Positions 24,351 to 32,554 of a DNA stretch of 64,000 nt are shown here, piece by piece (positions within the stretch are counted from its first letter, which is position 1; each line of letters opens with the position of its first letter). This stretch comes from Leifsonia sp052114085 (GTDB taxonomy: Bacteria; Actinomycetota; Actinomycetes; Actinomycetales; Microbacteriaceae). Both the position numbers and the translations under genes were made by a program. Below the pieces are notes generated by a model. That model ran no database searches. It was not told the DNA's origin and saw nothing but the letters and a program-made list of their open reading frames with translations. Where the stretch lies: the NCBI RefSeq assembly GCF_052114085.1, contig NZ_JBFREB010000001.1:2232001-2296000 (forward strand), in the 5' to 3' direction.

Positions 24351-26878
24351 GGCCGGCGCCGCCCCGGCTTGGCCGTGATGGTCACGGTCGGGGTGCCGCG
24401 GAAGGCGCGTCCCGATGCGATCGAAGCGAGGGATGCGGCGCTGAGCGAGCCTGCGGCCGCCTGCCGCAGCAGGTCGAGCCCCGGCGCAGAGCGGATGGTC
24501 GCGGTGACGGTGACCCCGTTCCTCGGATCGGCGGACGCGCGCGCGAACTCCGCGCTGCCCTCCCGCGCCCAGCGTGCGAACGACGGCAGCAGCCAGCGAC
24601 GCAGGGCGCCGCTGAGCGCCGAGACGACGGCGGGCGGGATGCGGTCGAGCACTCGGGGAACTCGGGTGGCGAGCTCGGACTGCTCCAGCTCAGCGCGGAT
24701 CCGCAGTCGCCCCGTCCGCTGCGCGAAGCGGCGCGCGAGGTGGTCGTACGCCCTCGTCAGAGCGGGCAGGAGGACGGCCTCGGCACGTCCCTCCCGGATC
24801 GCGGCGGCGATCGTCTGAGTCTCGGACTCGGCGAAGAACATCCCGACCCGGATCTGCGACGAACGCGTATCGACGACGACCCAGCCCTGGGATGCCGCGC
24901 CGGCGCCGCGGCCGGCGAATCCGTACGCTCGTGTCGCGCCGGATGCGCCGAAAGCGCCGATCGCTCCGGTCGCCGCTCGGGCGCCCACCGTCGGCAGTGC
25001 CGTCTGGTCGAGCGGCTCGACCCAGTAGAACCGCTGTCCAGCCGCGACGCGGGCCCGGCTGCGGAGGAACTCGGCGGGCACTGCGACGCCCATCGCCGGA
25101 TCCTTCAGCAGCAGCCCGGCTGCCTTCGGTGTCAAGGGATGCAGTTGCGAGCTGGAGAGGCGGACGCCGTTGCGCGTCCGCTCGATCGCAGCGATGCGTC
25201 GCAACGACGTGCCGACGGTCGCCTGGTACACGTGGAGGCGCGCCTTCACCGGGAGCGACAGGCCGAGCGCCCGCAGGCTCGCGCCGAGCGTGACGCCACC
25301 GAACGTATCGATCGCGTCCGCGACAGCGGCCGTCACCTCGACCTCCGGAGACCGGCTGTACCGGCGGTACGGACGCAGCGAACGCGCCTTGCGGGTGACG
25401 AACCGTCCGCCGAGCTGCGCACCGCGCTGCACCGTCGGCCGCAGCAGGGTCGGCGGGAAGTTCGTGCCGACCGCGCGATCGAACGCCCGCGCCGTCGCGG
25501 CCTTCATCAGCGACTCGTCCTCCAGTTCGTACTCGGAGGTCTCGGCGAGTTGCCGGATGGTGTCCTCGATGGTTCCGGCGAGCATCGCGGGAACGGCCTC
25601 CGACTCCAGCTCCGGTTCCTGCTGCTCCAGCGAGATGAGGCGCAACCCGGTGTCGACGATCGCGTTGGAGAGCGGCCCCGACAGCTGCGGGCCGACCCAT
25701 TTGCCGATGAGCCTGCCGAGGTACTTGGCGAGGAAGCCGACGACACGGGGGCGCCCGACGAGGTGGATGCCAACGCGCAAAGCGCCCAGCAGGGCGGGGA
25801 TGAACTGCTCGACCGCCGGCGCGACCTCATCCGTACTCGTAGCTCCGGCGAGGGAGTCGATGAGCCGACCGCGCGCTTCGGCGAGAGCCTCCAGCTCGGC
25901 GCTGCCCTGCGCCGCCTCCCTCTCTCCTTCGCCCTCTCCTTCTCCCGCGAACGCCGTCTCGGACTGCTCACCCGCATCCCCGCTCACCAGCGCCTCGGCG
26001 AGCGCCGCATCGAACGACTCGGCGAGCGCCTCCGTGTCGTGGGACACCGCCGGCGAGATCGCGAACGCCTCTCCTTCGCTTTCCGCCTCGAACGCCTCGG
26101 CCTCCGCCAGAGCCTCGGCTTCGCCGAACAGCTTGGTCGAGAGCAGCCGGGCCGGGGCCTGCAGCGGAGCGGGAAGCCTGCCGATCGCGAAACTCAGAAC
26201 CCGCTTCAGCAGCGGACGGACCAGCTTGAGGAGTCCCTTCAGCCCAGCCGTGAGCAGGCCGCCCGCCGCTCCGGCCACCTTCTTGACCGCGTTCTTGACG
26301 AAACCGACCGCGCTGCGCGCCTTCTTGATGAGGCTGCCGATGAACTCTTCCCCCGCGGGCGACACTTCGGAGAGCTCGGGCTCGACCCGATCCATCAGCT
26401 CGTCGAGCTGCTCCTCGCTGAGCGATTCGAGGTCCTGGCCGGCGAGCGCCTCGCTCAGTCGCTCCAGATACTGCTCGGCCGCATACTGCGTCGGCGCCAG
26501 GTGCGCCGCGGCGATCCGCTCGCGCTCCCCCGACGATCCGGGAGACTCGTCCGAGAACCGCTGCCCGATCGCGTCCTCCGTTTCGGCCAGCAGTTCCGAG
26601 AGCGACTCGTCGAAGGCCTCGTCGCGCAGCGCCTCGAACGCGTTCTCGAGCAACGCCTCCTGTTCGGACAGTGGCGATTCGGACTCGGAGAATGGCGCGA
26701 ACGACTCGGACCACGGTGAGGCGGCCTCGGCCGCGGCCTCCGCCGTCGCCTCGGTCGACCCGGTCGCCTCAGTCGATTCCGTCGACTCCCCGACGCTCTC
26801 GCCGGCGAACCCGCTCGTCGCCTCGGCGAACGGCTGGCTCTCCAGCGTGAACTGCTCCTGGTCCCTGATGATCGTCAT
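24347..26878 (-). CDS. Large acidic protein with two amphipathic hydrophobic blocks, first gene of the operon
   Basis: 843 aa from ATG 26878 (GTG 26881 is an equal option; GGGAGGAG lies upstream of both). The N-terminal 170 residues are Glu/Ser/Ala-rich and share an FTLE-type opening with the giant protein. Two basic hydrophobic blocks (about 180-250, with SLIKKARSAVGFVKNAVKK; and about 360-415, with FIPALLGALRVGIHLVG) are separated by an acidic repeat zone (EALAEAEAFEAESEGEAF). The C-terminal half is globular and basic. No signal peptide. No family recognised. The blocks could insert into membranes or pack as helical bundles. Confidence 0.78.
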   Translation of the reverse strand: MTIIRDQEQFTLESQPFAEATSGFAGESVGESTESTEATGSTEATAEAAAEAASPWSESFAPFSESESPLSEQEALLENAFEALRDEAFDESLSELLAETEDAIGQRFSDESPGSSGERERIAAAHLAPTQYAAEQYLERLSEALAGQDLESLSEEQLDELMDRVEPELSEVSPAGEEFIGSLIKKARSAVGFVKNAVKKVAGAAGGLLTAGLKGLLKLVRPLLKRVLSFAIGRLPAPLQAPARLLSTKLFGEAEALAEAEAFEAESEGEAFAISPAVSHDTEALAESFDAALAEALVSGDAGEQSETAFAGEGEGEGEREAAQGSAELEALAEARGRLIDSLAGATSTDEVAPAVEQFIPALLGALRVGIHLVGRPRVVGFLAKYLGRLIGKWVGPQLSGPLSNAIVDTGLRLISLEQQEPELESEAVPAMLAGTIEDTIRQLAETSEYELEDESLMKAATARAFDRAVGTNFPPTLLRPTVQRGAQLGGRFVTRKARSLRPYRRYSRSPEVEVTAAVADAIDTFGGVTLGASLRALGLSLPVKARLHVYQATVGTSLRRIAAIERTRNGVRLSSSQLHPLTPKAAGLLLKDPAMGVAVPAEFLRSRARVAAGQRFYWVEPLDQTALPTVGARAATGAIGAFGASGATRAYGFAGRGAGAASQGWVVVDTRSSQIRVGMFFAESETQTIAAAIREGRAEAVLLPALTRAYDHLARRFAQRTGRLRIRAELEQSELATRVPRVLDRIPPAVVSALSGALRRWLLPSFARWAREGSAEFARASADPRNGVTVTATIRSAPGLDLLRQAAAGSLSAASLASIASGRAFRGTPTVTITAKPGRRRP

Positions 26879-27231
26879 CACGCACGCTCCTCCCGGACCC
26901 GCTGGTCCCGGTCATCCCAGGGGACCAGACGGGCCGTCCTGGGGCGTGGCGCACAGCGGTTGCGGGATGTGCGGGGCGCGTTGCTCGGCGCGTCCCGAAT
27001 GCGGCCTGCCGCGTCCGGTAGGCGCGGGGGTGCGCGTCGGCTGCGCGTCGCGTACGCGTCGCGCCTGCGTCGGTGTGGCGTCCGATGGGGCACGGCTGAC
27101 GCATCCTCCGGCGCCCGACGCCATCCGTCGATCCCGCTACTGCTCCCATTCGTAACGTCTGCGCCTGCGCGCGCAGCAGCACACGTGTCAAACAGGCGCA
27201 TTCACCGCGGGAGGGCGACCCGACGAGCAGG
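26879..27231. other. Intergenic region upstream of the repeat-protein operon (353 bp)
   Basis: I see no convincing gene here; short frames on both strands are Arg-rich shadows. It holds the ribosome site of the operon, the phased GCGTCG repeats (27034-27088), and a minus-strand TTGACA at 27195-27190 without a well-spaced -10. The operon promoter is expected here. Confidence 0.6.
27034..27088. promoter_or_regulatory. Five GCGTCG direct repeats at exact 11-bp spacing (SARP-type operator)
   Basis: GCGTCG begins at 27034, 27045, 27056 and 27067, and GCGTCC at 27078, each step exactly 11 bp. Direct 6-7-bp repeats on one helical face are the known binding pattern of SARP activators, which usually sit over the -35 region. 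They lie about 156-210 bp before the operon start (26878), and a SARP-like gene ends at 27232. GCGTCG is common in such GC-rich DNA, but five in strict phase is unlikely by chance. Confidence 0.65.
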
Positions 27232-27915
27232 TCAGGCCGAGCGCGCCGTGACCGCGGTGTGCACCAGGCGCGCCAGCCGGGGGTCCGGCTCCACTCCGAG
27301 CTCCTCGTCGAGCGTGCGCGCGAACGTCCGGAATCGGACGGCCGCGGCGTGCCGGTTGCCCTCCTGAAGGTGTGCCCGGATCAGGGCGAACGCCGCCGAT
27401 TCGCGCAGAGGGTCCGCGGCGAGGGCCGCCGTCCCCGCCTGCGTCGCCAGCGCGTGCATCCCGCGCGCCGTCATGGTGATGCAGGCGGCCTCGAGCGCCT
27501 GCACCCGCAACAGGTGGAAGGACTCCTGCGGGCTGAGCACCCACTCCTCGTTCCACCCCGGAAGCAGGTCGACGGACAGCCGCTCGATCTCGTCCAGGGT
27601 GAGAGCAGCACCGTCGATCGCCGCGCACGCCGCCGTGTGGAGCGCCGGGAGGTCGACCTCGGCATCCAGCCGCAGCTCATCCCCGCCGGCCGCAACCCAC
27701 CCTGCCGGCGTCTGCCAGATCGCGCGCCGCACGTTCGCGCGCGCCTGCGCCTCCGGGACGTCGGCCCACAGTCGCCCGGCCACCAGAGACCGGGGCACCT
27801 CGGTGCCGTGGACCGCGAGGAACGCGAGGAGTCGCCGAGACGGCAGCGAGAGACGCACAGCCGGAGAGACTCCGAGTCCCCCGACCACGGCCAATCGCCG
27901 CGTCGGCTCTGCCAT
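27232..27915 (-). CDS. SARP-like regulator (winged helix + BTAD)
   Basis: 227 aa, the size of small SARPs. A divergent OmpR-type winged helix occupies about residues 10-90 (LSLPSRRLLAFLAVHG, RANVRRAIWQ). The bacterial transcriptional activation domain follows (about 95-225; LLPGWNEEWVLSPQESFHLL, AFALIRAHLQEGNRHAAAVR, ELGVEPDPRL). SARPs activate secondary-metabolite and some exported-protein operons by binding direct repeats. It reads toward the repeat-protein operon, 353 bp upstream of its first start, with the phased repeats between. Confidence 0.85.
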   Translation of the reverse strand: MAEPTRRLAVVGGLGVSPAVRLSLPSRRLLAFLAVHGTEVPRSLVAGRLWADVPEAQARANVRRAIWQTPAGWVAAGGDELRLDAEVDLPALHTAACAAIDGAALTLDEIERLSVDLLPGWNEEWVLSPQESFHLLRVQALEAACITMTARGMHALATQAGTAALAADPLRESAAFALIRAHLQEGNRHAAAVRFRTFARTLDEELGVEPDPRLARLVHTAVTARSA

Positions 27916-28200
27916 GTCAGCAGCTTCCCTAGGCGCGCCGCGCCCGAGCTCGGCGCCTGCTTTCGCGAGGCGAGGGGCTCCCCCGCCGCACTCGTCCAGA
28001 GTGGCCCCGGCGGTCGGGGTGCGTCAATACACAAGTCGGGCCGCATCTCCGCAGCGCCGCATGGATCACAGACGTCGGCCGGAGTCAAGACTCGTGCGCT
28101 CTTGCCTGTGCTGGGCCACACTTCACACCGGAAGCGATCCACTCTGCGGCGGTGCCGCGGGCTCGCCTCCGGAACGGCGGCCGACAACGTGTCCACCAGC

Positions 28201-28443
28201 ATGATCTCCACTCTTCCGATAGAGCTGCACTACGGTGGCCAGCGTTACAAGACGGCACTCTCCACCAGCGAGCTCACCGCGGTGCTGCGCGCCGCGTACG
28301 CCGTTGAAGAGACCGAACTGGTCAAGGGGTTGCCCACCACGCGCATCCCCTTGTTCGATGGCGGTGCGCTGCTGATCGCCGTGAATCCGTGCATCCCCGT
28401 CGCGATCGAAGAAGTCGTCAGCCCGCGCGCGGACGACGCCTGA
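28201..28443 (+). CDS. Small hypothetical protein
   Basis: 80 aa from ATG 28201 (GTG 28189 is in frame 4 codons earlier). Mixed alpha/beta, with no signal peptide or known motif (STSELTAVLRAAYAVEE, RIPLFDGGALLIAV). No clear ribosome site or -10 box, so the start is uncertain. It precedes paralogous-family member 3 by 56 bp in the same direction. The 285 bp upstream to the SARP start hold no other gene I can support. Confidence 0.6.
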   Translation: MISTLPIELHYGGQRYKTALSTSELTAVLRAAYAVEETELVKGLPTTRIPLFDGGALLIAVNPCIPVAIEEVVSPRADDA

Positions 28444-28499
28444 TAGCTGGATCACGCAGCGAATCGGCATCCGTGCCCGGGATTCGGCAGAATAGCTGC

Positions 28500-28826
28500 G
28501 TGGGTAACTTGTATTACGGCGTGCACACCTTTTCGCTGGACGACCGTGTCCTCGCGCATCTGCAGGTCGTCATCACCTTGAAGCTGCGGCGCGGCGAGCA
28601 CTTCTTCCTCAGTTGGCGCGGAGACAGCTCGGTCGGGCGCAAACGCGCGTCCGTGTGGATCGACAACGGCATCCCGATCCTGTGCGAATACGACGGCGGC
28701 AGGGCGCCGGCCATCAACCGCACCTGGATCACCGAGCTCGCCGAAGCGGCCAACTCCTCGTTCGGGCTGATGATCACCGAAGAGACGATCGTTCCCATCC
28801 CGATCGACGCGAGCGACGTCGACTAG
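28500..28826 (+). CDS. Small conserved protein, paralogous family member 3
   Basis: 108 aa from GTG 28500, with CAGAAT (28488-28493) exactly 6 nt upstream. It matches the family core: G-N-L-Y-Y-G, DDRVLAHLQVVITLKLRRGE, FFLSW, ASVWID. Closest to member 2 at 10981-11358 by eye. Function unknown. Its stop faces that of member 4 at 28854, so two paralogues converge tail to tail. Confidence 0.78.
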   Translation: MGNLYYGVHTFSLDDRVLAHLQVVITLKLRRGEHFFLSWRGDSSVGRKRASVWIDNGIPILCEYDGGRAPAINRTWITELAEAANSSFGLMITEETIVPIPIDASDVD

Positions 28827-28853
28827 GCCGGCTGGTCGCCCCCGGGATTCAGC

Positions 28854-29180
28854 TCAGCTGTCGTAGCCGGTCGGCTCGGCGATGAGGCTGGCATTGCGGA
28901 GGCGAAGCCCGGCGGCGCCGGCGGACTCGATCGTCATCCGCTCCAGCTCGGCGGAGTCGAGGGCCGGGAACTGTCCGCTGTCGAACTTGAAGTGGAGCTC
29001 GGTCGTCGGGGAGACCCAGACGCTGCTCAGACCGTCGCCGATGGAGTCGTCGTCGTCCCAGGTGATGGCGAACGGCTCGTTGCGGCGCATCTTGGCCACG
29101 ATCACGCGCTGCAGCACCGCGAGCGTCCCGTCGTCGACCGTGATCTCCAGGCGCGACGCCCCATAGAACAGCGAACCCAT
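28854..29180 (-). CDS. Small conserved protein, paralogous family member 4
   Basis: 108 aa from ATG 29180, with AAGGG about 9 nt upstream. It is the most diverged member: G-S-L-F-Y-G, DDGTLAVLQRVIVAKMRRNE, FAITW, SSVWVSP. The invariant part (DD-x-x-L, K-[LM]-RR-x-E-x-F, W, S-x-W) persists, so the shared fold should too. Function unknown. Confidence 0.78.
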   Translation of the reverse strand: MGSLFYGASRLEITVDDGTLAVLQRVIVAKMRRNEPFAITWDDDDSIGDGLSSVWVSPTTELHFKFDSGQFPALDSAELERMTIESAGAAGLRLRNASLIAEPTGYDS

Positions 29181-29274
29181 GTGCGTGGCCCTTCATCAAC
29201 CGATATGTGCTGAGACAGCATAGCTTCCGGCTGAGGGATGCTCGTACTTCTGCCCCGGCCGATTGAGCGAACCC

Positions 29275-29718
29275 TTACGACGCGCCCAGCGTCGCCAGCG
29301 CCTTCTCGACGCGGCGCTCCCTCGTCTCGGCCGTCTTCGCCTGATCGATCGGCTCGATCAGCGCCCGCTGCCTGCTGTACGAAAGGGCGGCGTACGCGTC
29401 CGCGAGCGCGGGGTCCGCATCCAACGCCTGCCTCACTTCGGGCGGAAGCGGGACCTCCCGGGGCAGCTCATCGAGCGTCAGTGCCACGTCGACCTCGTCA
29501 CCTGCGGCCAGCCCGGAGGCGGCTCGATGCTCGGAGCTGAGCGGGATCAGGAACTCACCACGCATGCTGGCGACGGTCGAGCGGTACTCGTATGAGCCGA
29601 TCCGCACCACGACCGCGGGCTTCTTGCCGCTGCCCAACTCCGCGACCACAGCCTCCGGGACCGCAATGCCGGTGGCCGTCTTGCCGGCCTGACGGATGGT
29701 GGTGCGAAACGATGGCAT
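29275..29718 (-). CDS. DUF1905 / YdeI-OmpD-associated family protein
   Basis: 147 aa. The N-terminal DUF1905 beta-barrel (KKPAVVVRIGSYEYRSTVAS, LAAGDEVDVALTLD) is followed by a YdeI/OmdA-type C-terminal helical domain (EVRQALDADPALADAYAALS, RRVEKALATL). Relatives have been linked to protection against bacteriocins or peptides, but biochemical function is not established. AAGGGACGCTC precedes ATG 29718. Single gene. Confidence 0.85.
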   Translation of the reverse strand: MPSFRTTIRQAGKTATGIAVPEAVVAELGSGKKPAVVVRIGSYEYRSTVASMRGEFLIPLSSEHRAASGLAAGDEVDVALTLDELPREVPLPPEVRQALDADPALADAYAALSYSRQRALIEPIDQAKTAETRERRVEKALATLGAS

Positions 29719-29932
29719 GAGCGTCCCTTTTGTCGGCTACCGAATGTGAGGCACAGCCTGGCACAACTCCGCGGTGGCATCACGCCCCCTTCGTGAAAGC
29801 CGAGGTTCTACACCTGAGCGGCCGCCGGGAGGGTTGCACAACATGTTCTGCAACGCAACCGGAAGTGCTTGGATGAGCGCGTGAGGTATCCGGTGGATGC
29901 CCTGCACGGACTGCACGTCGCGGGAGCCAAGC

Positions 29933-30775
29933 ATGGAGCTGGACAGGCTGAAGAGAGCGGGAACGGATTCCGACCCGGAGACCCTCATGCGCGAGCTCAT
30001 CGGCAGCGTCACGCGTTCACTCCCGGGTGACGTCGCCTCGAGCGCGCTCGTCGTCGAACGCACGCGCTCGCTGTCCGACTGGTTGGCCCACCGCCCCGGC
30101 GCGATCACGCGACTCAGGCTGTCCGGGCCTACCGAGGCGCTGTCCTTGCAGTGGGAGCCGGGACCGAGATGGATCGCCGAGGTCGAGCAGTGCTACGGAA
30201 CCGTCTCCCTCTCGAGCCGTCAGATCACTCTGGGCCAATGGTTGACGGCGTTCGCTCAGCTCGTCGCCGACCTCGCAGTGCACGCCGCAGAAGACTCAGC
30301 GGATTCGGCGCGCGCGCTGCAGAGGCTGGGGATCCTGCCGCCCGGGTCGGAGATCCACGTCGATGATGCCGATCCCGCGAGCGACCTCCTGACCCTGGCG
30401 GCCCGTCTCGGACGGCGCGTGCCAACGGAAGCGGTGGCGGCCGTCGGAAGGATCGGTGGACTGCTCGCCGAGACCCTTGCGCGGGTGGCGGGCTCGGGCG
30501 AGCCGGAGAGGACCGTCCGGGTGGCGGCGACCGTCTACCTCCCCGACACCCTGCGGGCCTACCTCGCTCTGCCGTCCGAGTGGGCCGCCGAGCACGTGCT
30601 GGCCGGCGGGCTTACGCCGGCCCAAGCCCTGGTCGCGCAACTCGACGCGCTCGAATCCGCGGCGCGGAGGATGAGGGACGCGGCAGTCGAGCAGGACGCA
30701 TCGGCCCTGCTCATCAACGGCCGCACGCTGGCCGAACGGTTCGCGGGGCCGAGACTCGAGCTCGACCTGCCGTGA
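29933..30775 (+). CDS. Hypothetical protein
   Basis: 280 aa from ATG 29933, which has GGGAG 8 nt upstream; the frame is open from 29897. Mostly helical (TLGQWLTAFAQLVADLAVHA, LDALESAARRMRDAAVEQ), with no signal peptide or transmembrane segment. I recognise no family. Its stop is 4 bp from the stop of the nucleotidyltransferase on the other strand. The 214 bp upstream hold no gene. Confidence 0.65.
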   Translation: MELDRLKRAGTDSDPETLMRELIGSVTRSLPGDVASSALVVERTRSLSDWLAHRPGAITRLRLSGPTEALSLQWEPGPRWIAEVEQCYGTVSLSSRQITLGQWLTAFAQLVADLAVHAAEDSADSARALQRLGILPPGSEIHVDDADPASDLLTLAARLGRRVPTEAVAAVGRIGGLLAETLARVAGSGEPERTVRVAATVYLPDTLRAYLALPSEWAAEHVLAGGLTPAQALVAQLDALESAARRMRDAAVEQDASALLINGRTLAERFAGPRLELDLP

Positions 30776-30779
30776 CGTC

Positions 30780-31205
30780 CTAGGTCGCGGCCTCGGCCGC
30801 CGGGCCGAGAAGGTCGTCGTCATACAGGAGGCGGAAACCGTCGACGAGAACTCGTCTGGTACCGCGATCCAACGGGACCGCCGCCCAGGAGAGCGGAGCG
30901 ACTCCCAGCTCCACGATGAGGCCCGACGGAAGACGGTAGCGGCGCTCACGAACCGGCCCCCATCGCATAGACCGCAGCAGCCGGGCCCCCGGTTCGAGGA
31001 CGGTGAACCAGTCGGAATCCGCAAGCGTGTCGGGGTCGCCCGCGAGGACAACGAGGTCTACGTCGCTTGCCATGCGCTCGGCGCTGCGAGCATACGACCC
31101 GACGAGGGCCACCGCCCGAACATCCGGAGAGGACTCGGCCCAGCGGGCCACCGCATCCATCACACGCGCGGCCTCGCGGCGCCGGCCCTTCAGTCGCGTC
31201 GTCAT
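30780..31205 (-). CDS. Nucleotidyltransferase-domain protein
   Basis: 141 aa from ATG 31205. The pol-beta superfamily motif reads VGSYARSAERMASDVDLVV: GS helix followed by the D-x-D metal site. Minimal nucleotidyltransferases of this size transfer nucleotides to small molecules or proteins; no partner HEPN antitoxin gene is adjacent. It lies 11 bp after the NAD(P)-binding protein and appears to be last in a three-gene unit. Confidence 0.78.
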   Translation of the reverse strand: MTTRLKGRRREAARVMDAVARWAESSPDVRAVALVGSYARSAERMASDVDLVVLAGDPDTLADSDWFTVLEPGARLLRSMRWGPVRERRYRLPSGLIVELGVAPLSWAAVPLDRGTRRVLVDGFRLLYDDDLLGPAAEAAT

Positions 31206-31216
31206 CGGTCCGTTGG

Positions 31217-32089
31217 TCAGGCCGCGGTAGATCCGGCCAGCACGTCGCCCAGCGTCCGGTGCGGCACATCGATGGGACCGGCTACGGGAGCTTCGGCGCG
31301 CGGAACCCCGGTGTCCATCGCGAGCGCCGCTCGATTCTGTCGGGCGAATGCCGGGCTCAGCGGGGCCGCAACGACGGAAAGCGCGCGCAGCAGCGGCCGT
31401 GGGACGTGGCGAGCAGGGCCGCTCCACCCCCGGGCGTCTTGCAGCGCGCGCGCCAGGTCGTTCATCGTGATCGACTCACCGCTGACCTCGATCACGCGCC
31501 CCCGATCGCTCGGGTCAGTGGTGGCGCGAGTGACGACGGCGGCGACGTCGAGGACCGAGACGAAGGGGATCGGCTGAACACCACGGCCGAACACGAGCGG
31601 GCGGCCGGAGGCGCCGGCCGTCTTGGATAAGACCCCAAGCCAGGTCTCCAAGTAGGCGGGCGGCCGCACGATCACCCACGGCGTTCCGATCCCGCGGAGG
31701 TACTTTTCGGCAGCGAACTTCGCGCGGAAGAGGTCGACGGGATGGTCAGCGGAGCCGCCGGACGCGGAGACGAGGACGACACCGGCGCCCGCTGCTGCCG
31801 CGGCCTCCACGAGATGGGCGTTGCCGCGGTCGTCGACCTCGGCGGGTCCGGCCCCACGGCCCCCGAGGAAGCCGTGCACAGCGGAGACCACCATTTCGGC
31901 GTCGACGATCGCATCGTCGAGTCCATCTCGTCTTCGCACGTCGCCATGGACTACCTCGACTCGGTCGTCGAAGAGTGCCCTCGCATGTTCCGTGTCGCGC
32001 GACAGCACCCGCACTTTCTCGCCCTGGCCGATGAGCGCGGCGACGACATGCCGTCCCAGCAAGCCGCTGCCCCCTGCGACGACGATCAT
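31217..32089 (-). CDS. NAD(P)-binding atypical SDR (NmrA/YwnB-like)
   Basis: 290 aa. A Rossmann motif GGSGLLGRHV lies at residues 6-15, an Arg follows strand beta2 (VRVLSRD, NADP preference), and VSASGGSADHP and RAKFAAEKYLR take the place of the classical catalytic tetrad. It is a reductase or sensor of unknown substrate. ATG 32089 overlaps the stop of the SnoaL-like gene (ATGA). With it, this is probably controlled by the divergent TetR-type gene. Confidence 0.83.
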   Translation of the reverse strand: MIVVAGGSGLLGRHVVAALIGQGEKVRVLSRDTEHARALFDDRVEVVHGDVRRRDGLDDAIVDAEMVVSAVHGFLGGRGAGPAEVDDRGNAHLVEAAAAAGAGVVLVSASGGSADHPVDLFRAKFAAEKYLRGIGTPWVIVRPPAYLETWLGVLSKTAGASGRPLVFGRGVQPIPFVSVLDVAAVVTRATTDPSDRGRVIEVSGESITMNDLARALQDARGWSGPARHVPRPLLRALSVVAAPLSPAFARQNRAALAMDTGVPRAEAPVAGPIDVPHRTLGDVLAGSTAA

Positions 32090-32508
32090 CTCGGGCCGTC
32101 CGCATGCACTTGACCTCGAACCGCGTCATCGACGGTCGATCCCGTCTGATCCACGGGTTCCAGGTAGAAACGGGCTGAGGCGGCGCGCTCACCCTGCAGC
32201 CCGAAGACGATGACCCCGCGCATGAGATGCGGGGTTCCATCGACGCGGGTGCCGCTCATCTCCCACTCCGACCACACGTCCGAGCCCGCGACCGCATGCC
32301 CCAGAACCCGGGACCGGACATCGGGAACGAATTCGAAGATCTGCCGCCAGTTGCTCCGGACCTGCTCGGTTCCTTCGAACGAACGGCCCGGATGTGCCGG
32401 CGTCTCGTTCTGGTATTCGGCGGCGAAGCAGTCCACGAGGGAATCGAGGTCGTGGTCGTTGGTGGCCCGCTGCAGTCGGACGAGAAACGGATGCGTGTCG
32501 GCGGACAT
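32086..32508 (-). CDS. SnoaL-like / NTF2-superfamily protein
   Basis: 140 aa with the cone-shaped NTF2-like pattern: helical LQRATNDHDLDSLVDCFAAE, then GTEQVRSNWRQIFEFVPDVR, and strands ending in ARFYLEP. Members are small enzymes (isomerases, hydrolases) or binding proteins. GAGGG precedes ATG 32508. First gene of a unit with the SDR and nucleotidyltransferase, divergent from TetR with 46 AT-rich bp between. Confidence 0.82.
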   Translation of the reverse strand: MSADTHPFLVRLQRATNDHDLDSLVDCFAAEYQNETPAHPGRSFEGTEQVRSNWRQIFEFVPDVRSRVLGHAVAGSDVWSEWEMSGTRVDGTPHLMRGVIVFGLQGERAASARFYLEPVDQTGSTVDDAVRGQVHADGPR

Positions 32509-32554
32509 GGTGCCCTCTATTTCATTACACTACTCTGTATCTATTAGTCTGAGT
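32509..32554. promoter_or_regulatory. Divergent promoter region, AT-rich
   Basis: These 46 bp between the SnoaL-like gene and the TetR-type gene are visibly AT-rich in a GC-rich genome (CTATTTCATTACAC, TGTATCTATTAG). Both promoters and the TetR operator must lie here. I cannot define an exact palindrome. Confidence 0.5.

Noticed and set aside
26960..27367. 135-codon plus-strand frame in the region before the repeat-protein operon
   Set aside because: Arg/Ala-rich, no ribosome site or homology, and it runs into the SARP coding region on the opposite strand.
17547..27915. Extracellular contractile injection system or phage-tail cluster
   Set aside because: No sheath, tube, spike, baseplate or AAA+ ATPase protein is present; only a coiled-coil protein and peptidase-like domains could suggest it.
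17547..27915. Secondary-metabolite biosynthetic cluster, because of the SARP gene
   Set aside because: No polyketide synthase, peptide synthetase, terpene or RiPP enzyme is seen; the SARP appears to govern protein products.
28854..29199. Alternative 116-codon minus frame in the same place as family member 4
   Set aside because: It lacks the family motifs, whereas the frame from ATG 29180 aligns with three paralogues.
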